DNA from: Nitrosomonas ureae
Lineage (GTDB): Bacteria; Pseudomonadota; Gammaproteobacteria; Burkholderiales; Nitrosomonadaceae
NCBI RefSeq assembly: GCF_900108305.1
Contig: NZ_FNUX01000008.1
Span: forward strand, 1-64,000
Length of the DNA: 64,000 nucleotides
Reading direction: 5' to 3'
The position numbers and the translations under genes are program-made. Below are positions 19,008 to 28,146 of the stretch, piece after piece. Positions within the stretch are counted from its first letter, which is position 1. Every line of letters starts with the position of its first letter. The notes beneath the pieces were generated by a model that did no database searches, was not told where the DNA came from, and saw nothing but the letters and a program-made list of their open reading frames with translations.

Positions 19008-19367
19008 TTATTTGATTTGATTAGTCAAACGGACTTCCAAGGCGTTTGCCAGTGCTTTTTTATTCAGCGTATCCATTTCAATATTTGCATCTCTTAGCGC
19101 AGCATCGAGTATTAGTTGGATCGGCGTGAGGCGTGCTGGCTGTGGTTGAATTATGGATGGATGCAGTATCACGACTTCGCTTAGTAGCGGTATTGTACTT
19201 GCATCCATGGATAGCATTTTGTCGGCATGCAGTGCGCTTGCGGTGAGCGTTACGTTACTTATTGCAGGAGTAATTTTACCTTGATTCTGATATTTGTTGA
19301 GTAAGCTGCGGAATTTCTCCAGTATTGCAGCATCATCAAAATCGATGACAGGTTTATTCTCATCCAT
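19008..19367 (-). CDS. Conserved hypothetical protein between holC and valS
   Basis: 119 residues starting MDENKPVIDFDDAAILEKF. It is mostly helical, with no signal peptide, membrane segment or recognisable catalytic motif. The start codon lies 17 bases downstream of the holC stop on the same strand, so the two are very likely co-transcribed. I do not recognise the family. The context, between a polymerase III subunit and valS, gives no clear function, since HolC and ValS are neighbours in many proteobacteria. Confidence 0.6.
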   Translation of the reverse strand: MDENKPVIDFDDAAILEKFRSLLNKYQNQGKITPAISNVTLTASALHADKMLSMDASTIPLLSEVVILHPSIIQPQPARLTPIQLILDAALRDANIEMDTLNKKALANALEVRLTNQIK

Positions 19368-19384
19368 GATAGAAGAAACAACTG

Positions 19385-19825
19385 TTAGTGTGATTCGGAT
19401 TGATCATTTAAATGGTAATGCTGTATCTCGTAACCGGCATTCTTATAGAAACGGTAACGTTCGCGTGCTGCCAGCTTATCCTCATGAGACATGCCTGCAA
19501 TCTCAATTAAGCGGTCGAATTGATCGAATAAATGTGGTGACTGATCATGCAGATTGATTAACACATCAAACGGGGAGTTAACTTGAATTTGCTCACTCAG
19601 AATCACCGGCGTTGCGCTAACTAATTCAGCATCGTCTAGAATATTACAATGCGGAATAAAGCTGGTAGGTGAGAATGTCCATAGTAACTTATCCAACTGA
19701 TCCAACAATGTTGATCCAGGCACGTAAATCAATACTTTCATATGTTGCTGTATTGCCTTGGCACAAAGCCGACAAGCGGTCTGCAACTTATTGTCTGATC
19801 CCGAGTAGAAAAGAATCTGTGTCAT
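19385..19825 (-). CDS. holC: DNA polymerase III chi subunit
   Basis: 146 residues from the ATG that gives MTQILFYSGSDNKLQTACRL; a TTG three codons upstream is possible but adds nothing conserved. The length matches E. coli chi (147). The family signature is the N-terminal F-Y followed by a helix with CRLCAKA and the V-Y-V-P-G strand-turn (KVLIYVPGSTLLDQLDKLLWTF). Chi links the clamp loader to single-strand binding protein. The order pepA-holC-valS on one strand is the classic proteobacterial arrangement, which supports the call. Confidence 0.88.
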   Translation of the reverse strand: MTQILFYSGSDNKLQTACRLCAKAIQQHMKVLIYVPGSTLLDQLDKLLWTFSPTSFIPHCNILDDAELVSATPVILSEQIQVNSPFDVLINLHDQSPHLFDQFDRLIEIAGMSHEDKLAARERYRFYKNAGYEIQHYHLNDQSESH

Positions 19826-19860
19826 AGCGATCAATGTACTGAATTAATAAGGAAAGAACG

Positions 19861-21357
19861 TTAGTCAGAGATCTTTGATTGCGTAATTAGGAATTGCGTT
19901 AATAACGGTACTGGTCGGCCGCTTGATCCTTTATCTTTACCTGATTTCCAGGCTGTTCCTGCAATGTCCAGATGCGCCCAGCGGTATTTCTTAGTAAATC
20001 GGGATAAGAAGCAAGCCGCTGTGATGGTTCCTGCAGTTCTTCCGCCGATATTGGCGATATCCGCAAAATTGCTTTTTAGCAGATCCTGATATTCATCCCA
20101 TAAAGGCAGTTGCCAGGCGCGGTCAGCGGCTTGTTCTCCGGCAGTCAACAGTTCTTGCGCCAGCTTGTCATCATTACTCATCAAGCCAGTGGTGAGATTA
20201 CCTAATGCAATCACGCAAGCACCCGTCAAAGTGGCGATGTCAATCACTATTTTGGGGTTGTAGCGTTCGGCGTAGGTTAGCGCATCGCATAAAATCAAGC
20301 GCCCTTCTGCGTCGGTATTCAGAATTTCAATGGTTTGCCCGGACATGCTGGTTATTACGTCTCCAGGCTTTGCGGCTTTGCCGCTAGGCATATTCTCGGT
20401 TGCAGGAATGATACCGACCAGATTGACCGGCAATTTCATTTCGGCAACTGCAAGCATTGTGCCGAGTACGCTGCCGGCTCCGCTCATGTCGAATTTCATT
20501 TCATCCATTTCGGCGGCAGGCTTGAGCGAAATGCCACCGGTATCAAAAGTAACTCCTTTGCCGACTAAAACAATGGGATCTTCTTTTTTACTCGCCCCTT
20601 GGTATTCCAGTACGATTAACTTTGCCGGTTGTTCGCTACCGCGAGCGACAGCGAGGAAAGAGCCCATACCCAGCTTTTCCATATCTTTTTCCTCTAGTAT
20701 GGATGCCTTGAGCTTATGCGTTTTGGCGAGATTCTTGGCTTGCGTGGCAAGATAAGTAGGGGTGCAGATATTCGGTGCCAGATTGCCCAAATCTCTGGTG
20801 AGATTCATACCATGAGCAATAGCCAGACCTTGTTGCATGGCCTGTTCACATGTAATCAATTCTGACCGGTTATCGATACATAATAATATCTTGCGTAATT
20901 TCTCCGGATTGTTTCCCGGTTTGCTTTTTAGCTGATCAAACTGATACAAGCTACTGATTGCCGCAATAACGGTTTGGGAGATCTTCCACTCATTCGCGCG
21001 TTCCTTAATGGGGAAATCAGATAAAAACAGCATGACATCAGTTACCGCCGTTTTTTGCAGAGCACTGAAAATGGAATTGATCACCCCTAAAAATGCTTTC
21101 TCCTTAAATTCCTGTTCCTTTCCTAATCCGATCAGTAAAATTCTTTTAAAGTGTGTGCCAGGAACATTATGAAGCAACAGTGAGGTGTTTACTTTTCCGT
21201 CCATATCACCTGACGTAAGTATGCTTTTAATATACTCTTGTGTAATCTTGTCCAATACTTTTGCCGATTCAGTCATTTTTCTTGATTCGAAAATTCCGAT
21301 TACTGCACAAGCACCTCGCTGTTTTTCCGGGGTTCCAACTTTAATTCCAAAATCCAC
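19861..21357 (-). CDS. pepA: Cytosol (leucyl) aminopeptidase
   Basis: 498 residues from a GTG at 21357 that follows AAAGGAG at ideal spacing and gives the family start (V/M)DFGIKVGTPEKQRGA. A longer frame from 21393 lacks this site. It is an M17 metallopeptidase that removes N-terminal residues; the E. coli homologue also binds DNA. Motifs: VGKGVTFDTGGISLKPA (metal Lys/Asp, about 265) and NTDAEGRLILCDALTYAE (about 345). The N-terminal domain is present. It heads the pepA-holC-hypothetical-valS series. A paralogous M17 gene is at 56681-58141. Confidence 0.95.
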   Translation of the reverse strand: MDFGIKVGTPEKQRGACAVIGIFESRKMTESAKVLDKITQEYIKSILTSGDMDGKVNTSLLLHNVPGTHFKRILLIGLGKEQEFKEKAFLGVINSIFSALQKTAVTDVMLFLSDFPIKERANEWKISQTVIAAISSLYQFDQLKSKPGNNPEKLRKILLCIDNRSELITCEQAMQQGLAIAHGMNLTRDLGNLAPNICTPTYLATQAKNLAKTHKLKASILEEKDMEKLGMGSFLAVARGSEQPAKLIVLEYQGASKKEDPIVLVGKGVTFDTGGISLKPAAEMDEMKFDMSGAGSVLGTMLAVAEMKLPVNLVGIIPATENMPSGKAAKPGDVITSMSGQTIEILNTDAEGRLILCDALTYAERYNPKIVIDIATLTGACVIALGNLTTGLMSNDDKLAQELLTAGEQAADRAWQLPLWDEYQDLLKSNFADIANIGGRTAGTITAACFLSRFTKKYRWAHLDIAGTAWKSGKDKGSSGRPVPLLTQFLITQSKISD

Positions 21358-21669
21358 GTTTGACTCCTTTATTAAGAATGCTCTTTTGAACAATTAATTA
21401 GTTTGGTTCTTATTCAGTTAATTGCCTTATAACCGCTTTGTTCCAAATAATCAAAACAATTTCTACGATAATTTAATAGCATACAACTTGATTGGAAAAA
21501 TGAACGCCTGATCGGAATCGAATCGAGAAGTATGATGAATAATTTGATAAGTTATAACAGATAATCCTTGTAGAAATAAGCAAATATGCTATGTTATATA
21601 TTATAATGAAAATATAATCAGTATGTTATTCAATGGTATATAAGTATTGTATAATAATAAGGGTGGTAA
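21358..21669. other. Divergent intergenic region pepA / HDOD-GGDEF
   Basis: Very AT-rich spacer of about 310 bases between divergent genes. It must hold promoters for both. TATAAT-like stretches occur at about 21595-21610 and 21648-21660 toward the plus-strand gene. No gene, repeat or palindrome stands out. Confidence 0.5.
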
Positions 21670-23133
21670 GTGATTGATGATGTATTGAAAAGAAGATTAA
21701 ATTTTTGTACAACGTTGCCGAGTTTGCCTGCGGTCGCTGTCAAAATAATTGAACTGGCGAATGATTCTGATGCCGATATCGGGGCGGTTTGTCAATATAT
21801 TTCATTGGATCCGGTACTTTCTGCAAAATTACTTCGAGCTGCTAATACGCCATTATATAAATCCCGTCGGATCGCGACAAATATCCGGCAAGCTGTCAGC
21901 ATACTGGGTACGCATACCGTGCTTGTTATTGCGCTATCTTTTTCCTTAACGAATTCCCTAATCAAAAGTCCGTTATCGAACCAGGGTTCCGCTTTTGATA
22001 GCAATATTTTCTGGCGCAAGTCGATAGCTTCAGCATTAGCCGGTCGTGCACTTGGAGAAAAGCTTGAATTGAATTTTCTGGATGATTTATTTCTGGCAGG
22101 TTTGATTCAAGAAATCGGCATTCTTGCATTCTGGATCATTATGCCCGAAGAATATGAAGAGGTTTTTGCCTCGACCACTGATCATGATACATTGCTCAAT
22201 AATGAGCGCGAGGCGTTTGGTGCCGGACATGATGAATTAGGATATGCTTTGCTGAAAAAGTGGCACATTCCTGATTACATCGCATTATCTTGCATTAACA
22301 GTCACAGTCAGCCGGAGCCGAAAAACTTAGGCCCAACCTTGCAGTCATGTTTGGCGGTTTCTCGTTACTTGGCGGACTATTTTTTGTATCCCCATGATGC
22401 TGACAAAATAACCGCTTTAAATCAGGCAGCACAAAACTGGCTTGGATTTGATACAGATGTACTCATTGAGGTTATTAAGATCATGGAAGTCGAACTGGAT
22501 GCTGTTGAGGATTTGTTTGAAATGACGCTGCATAATTCGTCAGAGGTCAACGGGATTCTGGCTGAAGCCAAAGAGTTGTTGATGATCCATAGTCTATCAA
22601 GAATCAAAGATCTGGAAGATAAATCGCAGCGCGATGGATTGACAGGTGCTTATAATCGTACGTATTTTGATGAAACATTGCGGCGGGAGTTTAATCTGGC
22701 AACACAATATAATTTGCCGTTGACAGTTGCAATCATTGATCTTGATCATTTTAAGCACGTTAACGATACGTATGGCCATGTTGCAGGGGATTCACTTTTG
22801 GCCGCTGTAGTGAAAACGATTTTTGACCAAGTTCGCCAGGATGATACGTTGAGTCGTTATGGCGGCGAGGAGTTTGCTTTAATTCTTCCGGGAACACCGC
22901 TTTCAGCTGCAAGAAACTTGATTGCCAGGTTAAAAGATTCGGTTGCCGCGATTTCGTATAAATTTGATAGTAACAGCATTATTCATATCACCGCCTCAAT
23001 AGGGGTTGCCTCATATTATGAGAATGCCGCCTGTTTCCATGATGCAAAAGACTTGATTAAGGCTGCTGATTCTGCACTCTATGCAGCTAAACATGCGGGA
23101 CGCAATCAGATTGTTGAATGGAGTTCCGGCTAG
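21670..23133 (+). CDS. HDOD domain diguanylate cyclase
   Basis: 487 residues from a GTG preceded by AAGGGTGG. Residues about 10-230 are an HDOD domain (LPSLPAVAVKIIELAN ... SLDPVLSAKLLRAANTP), a non-enzymatic HD relative often found in signalling proteins. About 310-487 are a GGDEF domain with RDGLTGAYNRTYFDE, an active-type YGGEEFALILPG and an RQDD allosteric I-site five residues before it. It should make cyclic di-GMP and be product-inhibited. The last codons overlap the region of the serB start, so the two may be co-transcribed. The input signal is unknown. Confidence 0.88.
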   Translation: MIDDVLKRRLNFCTTLPSLPAVAVKIIELANDSDADIGAVCQYISLDPVLSAKLLRAANTPLYKSRRIATNIRQAVSILGTHTVLVIALSFSLTNSLIKSPLSNQGSAFDSNIFWRKSIASALAGRALGEKLELNFLDDLFLAGLIQEIGILAFWIIMPEEYEEVFASTTDHDTLLNNEREAFGAGHDELGYALLKKWHIPDYIALSCINSHSQPEPKNLGPTLQSCLAVSRYLADYFLYPHDADKITALNQAAQNWLGFDTDVLIEVIKIMEVELDAVEDLFEMTLHNSSEVNGILAEAKELLMIHSLSRIKDLEDKSQRDGLTGAYNRTYFDETLRREFNLATQYNLPLTVAIIDLDHFKHVNDTYGHVAGDSLLAAVVKTIFDQVRQDDTLSRYGGEEFALILPGTPLSAARNLIARLKDSVAAISYKFDSNSIIHITASIGVASYYENAACFHDAKDLIKAADSALYAAKHAGRNQIVEWSSG

Positions 23134-23144
23134 GATATTACGTT

Positions 23145-23975
23145 ATGAACCTAATCATTCAAGGACTGGAAGTTAATAACAGCGATTTGCGGTCTGTTGC
23201 AAAACTATCCCATGCAAATGGAATTGAGCGGATTACCGGTCAAGCCTTTCGTTTGACAAATGCGACGTATTCCAGTGATATTCCCGAGTATTGTTTACAG
23301 TCGGAATTGGACTTTGCGTTTGTACAACCTGAACAAAAATTGTCTGATATTAAACTAATTGTAATGGACATGGATTCTACGTTGCTGGCAATTGAATCCA
23401 TAGACGAGATTGCTGATATGCAAAATATCAGGCCTGAGGTTTCAGCGATTACACTGCAAACGATGCGGGGTGAAATAAGTTTTGAAGAAAGCCTGACGCG
23501 CCGGACTTGGTTATTGCGAGGTTTGCATCAAGATGCATTGCAGAAAGTCTATGATGAACGAGTCAGGCTTAGCCCCGGTGCCGAGAAAATGCTGCAACAA
23601 GCCAAGCGATGCGGGATAAAGACAATGGTGCTGTCTGGTGGTTTTACATTTTTCACCGAACGGATTAAGGAAAAATTGGGACTTGATTTCGCGGCTGCCA
23701 ATGTACTGGAGATTGAAAATAACAAGCTGACTGGAAAAGTAGTAGGAGAAATTATTGGCAAACAAGGAAAGGCGCAAGTATTAAAACAGGTGAGCGATTC
23801 ACTTGGACTGAAGCGTGAACAGATTATGGCGATTGGAGATGGCGCAAATGATCTGGGTATGATGGCCGAGTCCGGGATCAGCATTGCTTATCATGCCAAA
23901 CCTATTGTCAAGCAGCATGCAACATATTCGATTGATTATGTAGGTTTGGATGGCGTGATCAATTTATTCGCATGA
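23145..23975 (+). CDS. serB: Phosphoserine phosphatase
   Basis: 276 residues. The ATG at 23145 is chosen because it follows AGGA at suitable spacing and gives MNLIIQGLEVNNSDL; an ATG at 23118 lies inside the preceding gene. It is a HAD-family enzyme making L-serine from phosphoserine. Motif I is MDMDSTLLAIESIDEIAD at about 73, motif II VLSGGFTFF, motif III and IV KQGKAQVL and GDGANDLGMMAESGIS. The N-terminal about 70 residues are the ACT-like extension found in proteobacterial SerB. It ends 30 bases from the convergent malic enzyme gene. Confidence 0.95.
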   Translation: MNLIIQGLEVNNSDLRSVAKLSHANGIERITGQAFRLTNATYSSDIPEYCLQSELDFAFVQPEQKLSDIKLIVMDMDSTLLAIESIDEIADMQNIRPEVSAITLQTMRGEISFEESLTRRTWLLRGLHQDALQKVYDERVRLSPGAEKMLQQAKRCGIKTMVLSGGFTFFTERIKEKLGLDFAAANVLEIENNKLTGKVVGEIIGKQGKAQVLKQVSDSLGLKREQIMAIGDGANDLGMMAESGISIAYHAKPIVKQHATYSIDYVGLDGVINLFA

Positions 23976-24005
23976 ATCGACAGATTCCTCAGCGCAATGA
24001 GTGGT

Positions 24006-25616
24006 CTAATAATTGGGTTCATACATCAATGATCTGACGTAGTTGCCAAGATTTTCCGGCAAATTCAAGCTTGTCAGTTTTTCTTGGACGGCTACTTGGC
24101 AGACGGCTACAGCGATGGCATGAGATACTTCGCGTACTCGGGTCAGCGAAGGATAAACTGCGCCATTGTGAATTTCTTGTTCCGAAACAATACTTGCTAA
24201 TACTTCTGCGGCAGCCAGAAACATGCTTTGTGTTACTAGACGAGCGGCACTGGCATAAATGCCGAGGCCTATGCCTGGAAAAATATAAGCATTATTGCCT
24301 TGTGCCGGCTTAAATAATTGATTCTTTAATCTTACGGGATCAAACGGACTGCCGCTGGCAAAAATAGCCCGCCCATCGCTCCAGTGATAAGCTTGCTCAG
24401 CCGTGCACTCCGTATGCGAGGTTGGATTCGATAAGGCTATGATAACCGGACGTTCATTAACTGCAGACATTTTCCGTACAATAGCTTCGGTAAATGTTCC
24501 CGCTACGCCAGTGGCGCCAATCAGCACATTCGGCTTGATTATGCTGATGGCATCAATGAAGCTGCAATCAGGGTGCTCATGTGCAAAGGGTTTGATTCGG
24601 GGTTTAACATTTTCGTTGTGCGCAGTAACAAGCCCTTTTCTATCAATAAACCAAAGTCTTTTCTGTGCTTGCGATTGGTTTAACCCAGCGGCAATGAGTG
24701 CATTTACGGTCAGTTCTGCAGTTCCGCTTGCAGCAGATCCTGTGCCCAAGAACATGATATTCAGGTCGGTGAATTTTCTCTTGGTAATACGGCATGAGGT
24801 ATAGATACCTGCTAAAGTAACTGCGGCAGTTCCTTGTATATCGTCGTTAAAACAACGAACTTCCGGGGAATAGCGATCTAAAAATTCAAATGCATGCGGC
24901 GACAAGAAATCTTCAAACTGTATCAATGCACTCGGGTAACGCGATTGCACTGCTTTTACAAATTCATCCACCAGTGAGCGATAGGCATCAGCGTTAATGC
25001 GTGGGTAAGGATAACCCAGATATAATGGGTCTTCGCGCAAGGGGACATTGTTGGTGCCTACGTCGAGCATGACCGGCATACATTGTGCCGGATGAATTCC
25101 GGCGCATGCGACATACAGAGCGACTTTGCCGATGGAAATACCCATACCGTTGGCTCCTAAATCTCCCAAACCTAAAATTCGTTCTCCATCAGTCACAACA
25201 ATGATCCGGATATCTTCTTCAGGCCAGTTTTTTAGGATGGCGGCAATTTCGCCACGGTCTTCAGGGGAAATATAGAATCCTTGTGTATTCCTGAAAATAT
25301 GTGCAAATTCTCTGCAAGCTTCTCCGACGGTTGGGGTATAGACTAATGGCATAATCTCTTCGATATGATTAATCATGGTGCGATAAAAAAGCCGTTGATT
25401 GCGCTCCAATAACGCATTTAAGAATATATATTTTTCTATGGCGCTATTTTTGCGGCGCAAGCTACCGAGTACCCGTTCTATTTGCTTGTCTAGGTTTGCA
25501 ACATTATAAGGAAGCAATCCCCGCAGGCCGTAAAGTTCACGTTCTGCATGTGTAAATCCGATTGATTTGGTATGAGCCGGGTTGGTCAGTAGTGTTCTTC
25601 CATGTAAATTTTTCAT
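24006..25616 (-). CDS. maeA: NAD-dependent malic enzyme
   Basis: 536 residues, the long bacterial/eukaryotic type. It oxidatively decarboxylates malate to pyruvate and CO2. Motifs: TKSIGFTHAERELYGLRGL with the catalytic Tyr, TDGERILGLGDLGANGMGI, the metal-binding FEDF and FNDDIQGTAAV, the NAD loop FLGTGSAASGTAEL, and ALSNPTSHTECTAEQAY. The gene is monocistronic and convergent with serB. In an autotroph it could feed pyruvate and NADH from C4 acids; that is context only. Cofactor choice (NAD rather than NADP) is inferred from overall similarity to the MaeA/SfcA class. Confidence 0.92.
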   Translation of the reverse strand: MKNLHGRTLLTNPAHTKSIGFTHAERELYGLRGLLPYNVANLDKQIERVLGSLRRKNSAIEKYIFLNALLERNQRLFYRTMINHIEEIMPLVYTPTVGEACREFAHIFRNTQGFYISPEDRGEIAAILKNWPEEDIRIIVVTDGERILGLGDLGANGMGISIGKVALYVACAGIHPAQCMPVMLDVGTNNVPLREDPLYLGYPYPRINADAYRSLVDEFVKAVQSRYPSALIQFEDFLSPHAFEFLDRYSPEVRCFNDDIQGTAAVTLAGIYTSCRITKRKFTDLNIMFLGTGSAASGTAELTVNALIAAGLNQSQAQKRLWFIDRKGLVTAHNENVKPRIKPFAHEHPDCSFIDAISIIKPNVLIGATGVAGTFTEAIVRKMSAVNERPVIIALSNPTSHTECTAEQAYHWSDGRAIFASGSPFDPVRLKNQLFKPAQGNNAYIFPGIGLGIYASAARLVTQSMFLAAAEVLASIVSEQEIHNGAVYPSLTRVREVSHAIAVAVCQVAVQEKLTSLNLPENLGNYVRSLMYEPNY

Positions 25617-26014
25617 AGTGATTGGGATTTCCTGAAAGATTAGAGAATCATACTACTTGTCTTGCTATTCTGGATAATTCTAAGTGATTGCAAATTGGAC
25701 AATCGAGATAACGAAAGATAGACTTATCCGTTTTGGTAAGAAATACATGAGGATTTTTGTTTCCAATCATTACGGAAATTTTTTGCCGGATAAAAATTAT
25801 TAGTCGGATTTGAGTCATCGCAATATAACTTCAATGGAATTGCGACAACGCATTTTGATGCTTTCTTTGTATAACAAGTTCATGCAAAGAAAAATTGAGT
25901 CAATATGAATTAATTTCCCACAACAATAGATTCGATGCAAGTTTAAAAAATCTTTTTGTTGGGCGCTCTTAGTTAAAACAATCTTAATCAATAACCTTAG
26001 TGAGGTAATAAATT
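25617..26014. other. Intergenic region between malic enzyme and globin genes
   Basis: About 400 bases with no convincing gene. It serves as upstream region for both divergent genes. A GAGG ribosome site precedes the globin ATG. I could not identify a convincing FNR, NsrR or NorR-type site by eye. Confidence 0.45.
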
Positions 26015-26440
26015 ATGAATCAAACGTCTTTTTCCATGCCTAATCCAAGCTTATATACCGAGGAAGATGTAGCACAATTAGTGCATACTTTTTATGCAAA
26101 AGCTAGGAAAGATCCTTCACTGGGTCCTATTTTTGAATCGCATGTGATTGATTGGAATGCACATTTTATACAAATGACTAATTTTTGGTCAGCGCAATTA
26201 CGCGGGACAAGCAGATTTCGTGGAGCACCGATGCCTAAGCATATTGCGCTGCCAGAACTGACTGCCGAATTATTTGAGCGTTGGCTGCAAATTTTCCAAC
26301 AAACGACCGAGGAGCTGGGTAATCCGAATTTACAGCAACATGCCAACGCTATTGCATCTTTTATCGCAGGCCGATTGTGGCAAGGTTATCAAATCAGTAA
26401 TTATCCTGATAAGCAGCCGATAGCGCTTCGTACTCTATAA
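26015..26440 (+). CDS. Group III truncated haemoglobin
   Basis: 141 residues. The segment YTEEDVAQLVHTFYAKARKDP, then LGPIFESHVIDWNAH and MTNFWSAQLRGTSRFRG, matches the group III (trHbP) truncated globin family, with a candidate proximal His in PMPKHIALPELTAELFERW. These soluble haem proteins bind O2 and NO and are linked in other bacteria to NO or low-oxygen metabolism, which would fit an ammonia oxidiser. It lies 27 bases before the diguanylate cyclase gene, so they are probably co-transcribed. Ligand preference cannot be read from sequence. Confidence 0.85.
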   Translation: MNQTSFSMPNPSLYTEEDVAQLVHTFYAKARKDPSLGPIFESHVIDWNAHFIQMTNFWSAQLRGTSRFRGAPMPKHIALPELTAELFERWLQIFQQTTEELGNPNLQQHANAIASFIAGRLWQGYQISNYPDKQPIALRTL

Positions 26441-26467
26441 CTTATGATGGCCTGATCAAGGTTTAAT

Positions 26468-28144
26468 TTGAATATTAAAAGCAAAATTATTGTTTTCTCT
26501 ATTCTGGCTACGCTGATTCCTGCTGTAGGCGTGGGTATATTATCGTTTCAGCAAAATGATGTGATGATCAACGAGAATGTTACGCGTGAGCTACGTGCCC
26601 TGGCTAACTATGCCGGCCGGGAGTCGGATTTATGGATTAAAGAGCAGATTCTGGTTGCGCGAGATCTTGCAACATCCATTTCCACTTCTAAAATACTTAT
26701 TGAGGAATTATCTTTAGAAAATCAACCGCAGAAAAATACATCCGTGACTCAGCAAGGAGCCTTGGAGCTTTACCTGAAATCGGTGCATAGGCGACTGGAG
26801 GATGTATTGGAATTGACGGTGGTTGATGTAGAAGGTGAAATAGTTGCAAGTAATGTAGCATTACCTCTGTCGGTGACATTGTCACAGAACTGGCCGGAAG
26901 ATGCTTCTATTCAGGGCGATGTCGTTATTTCTCCAGAGTGGAATGAAAATTATGCAACTGCAATCTTAAGCGTGTCGGTACCCGTCTTATCGATCGATGA
27001 TTATATCTTGGGAGCGCTGATTGTAACGTTTGATATGCGCAGCATTCAATCAGGTTTAAAAGATAAAGTTAAATCTCCACTAGGTGAAGTTCTGTTGTTG
27101 GATAAAGCCGGAAATATAATGTTAGCCAGCGATATCGGGATTCTGAACACAAATGAGGCTAGGCTGTTTGATCTCGATGTAATGAAACTCTTAAAAGAGA
27201 ACCCGGGAGAATATGAGATTTTTCTTGGGCCACAGCAAGAAAAAGTGGTTAGCCTGGCGTATGAATTAGACAAACTTTCTGTCACGATAATTGCGTTCAA
27301 AAGCTATGAATCTGTTTATTCGGCTTGGGAACAGCAACGTAATTTGTTTGCTGGCTTGATCGGTATCATTATCTTTCTGGTGACGGCCATTGCATTACGT
27401 ATGAGTCATGCCATTGTGGCCCCTTTGCAAAAACTAATTAAAGCCACAGAGAAAATTGTGGAAGGTGACCTTAACGTCGAATTAATCAATTCGCAACGCG
27501 ATGAAGTAGGCCAACTTACGCAAAGGTTTAATCAGATGACTGATAAGTTGCGGCAGAATCAGGTAGAAATTACTGCTGCAAGTGATGCCATGCAGAAGAA
27601 AAATCAATTACTGGAAACGCTATCGGTTACCGATAGCCTAACGGGGCTTTATAACCGCAATAAACTGAATGTGATTATTAGCGACCAGTTGGCTCGATAT
27701 GAACGGAACAAACGTTCTTTTGCTGTGCTGATGATCGACGTTGATCATTTTAAGACTTTTAATGATAGTCTCGGGCACGTAGCTGGCGATGAGGTTATCG
27801 CTGCGGTAGCGAAAAAGATCTCACAGTCAATTCGCAACGTTGATTTCGCGGCCCGTTATGGGGGTGATGAGTTCATCATCATTCTGACTGAAACTTCTGT
27901 AAATGAAGCGATGAAAACTGCGGAGCGGATACGCGCGCAAGTTGCGAATGTGCATTGCAGTTCACTCAATAAAACACTGAGAGTTACGTTGAGTATCGGG
28001 ATTATTCAAAGCGAGCCGGAAGATAAATCTTTGACCACGCTACTTTCCCGAGTGGATAGCGCGTTGTACCAAGCAAAGCGCTCCGGGCGTAATCAAGTCC
28101 ACTGTGTAGCGCCTATACCCAAAGTAAAGCAGCAACATAGTTGA
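26468..28144 (+). CDS. Membrane sensor diguanylate cyclase (Cache-like, HAMP, GGDEF)
   Basis: 558 residues from TTG, preceded by AAGG. TM1 is about 5-25 (IIVFSILATLIPAVGVGIL). About 30-275 are a periplasmic sensor resembling a dCache domain. TM2 is about 292-312 (LFAGLIGIIIFLVTAIALRM). HAMP is about 313-365 and GGDEF about 385-545, with DSLTGLYNRNKL, ARYGGDEFIIIL and an RNVD I-site. It should synthesise cyclic di-GMP in response to an extracytoplasmic ligand. It follows the truncated globin by 27 bases, which suggests a shared O2/NO-related input (inference). It ends two bases from a convergent gene. Confidence 0.88.
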   Translation: MNIKSKIIVFSILATLIPAVGVGILSFQQNDVMINENVTRELRALANYAGRESDLWIKEQILVARDLATSISTSKILIEELSLENQPQKNTSVTQQGALELYLKSVHRRLEDVLELTVVDVEGEIVASNVALPLSVTLSQNWPEDASIQGDVVISPEWNENYATAILSVSVPVLSIDDYILGALIVTFDMRSIQSGLKDKVKSPLGEVLLLDKAGNIMLASDIGILNTNEARLFDLDVMKLLKENPGEYEIFLGPQQEKVVSLAYELDKLSVTIIAFKSYESVYSAWEQQRNLFAGLIGIIIFLVTAIALRMSHAIVAPLQKLIKATEKIVEGDLNVELINSQRDEVGQLTQRFNQMTDKLRQNQVEITAASDAMQKKNQLLETLSVTDSLTGLYNRNKLNVIISDQLARYERNKRSFAVLMIDVDHFKTFNDSLGHVAGDEVIAAVAKKISQSIRNVDFAARYGGDEFIIILTETSVNEAMKTAERIRAQVANVHCSSLNKTLRVTLSIGIIQSEPEDKSLTTLLSRVDSALYQAKRSGRNQVHCVAPIPKVKQQHS

Positions 28145-28146
28145 TG

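Noticed and set aside
25617..26014. NO- or O2-responsive site before the globin gene
   Set aside because: No clear FNR, NsrR or NorR palindrome was found by eye; a motif scan is needed to be sure.
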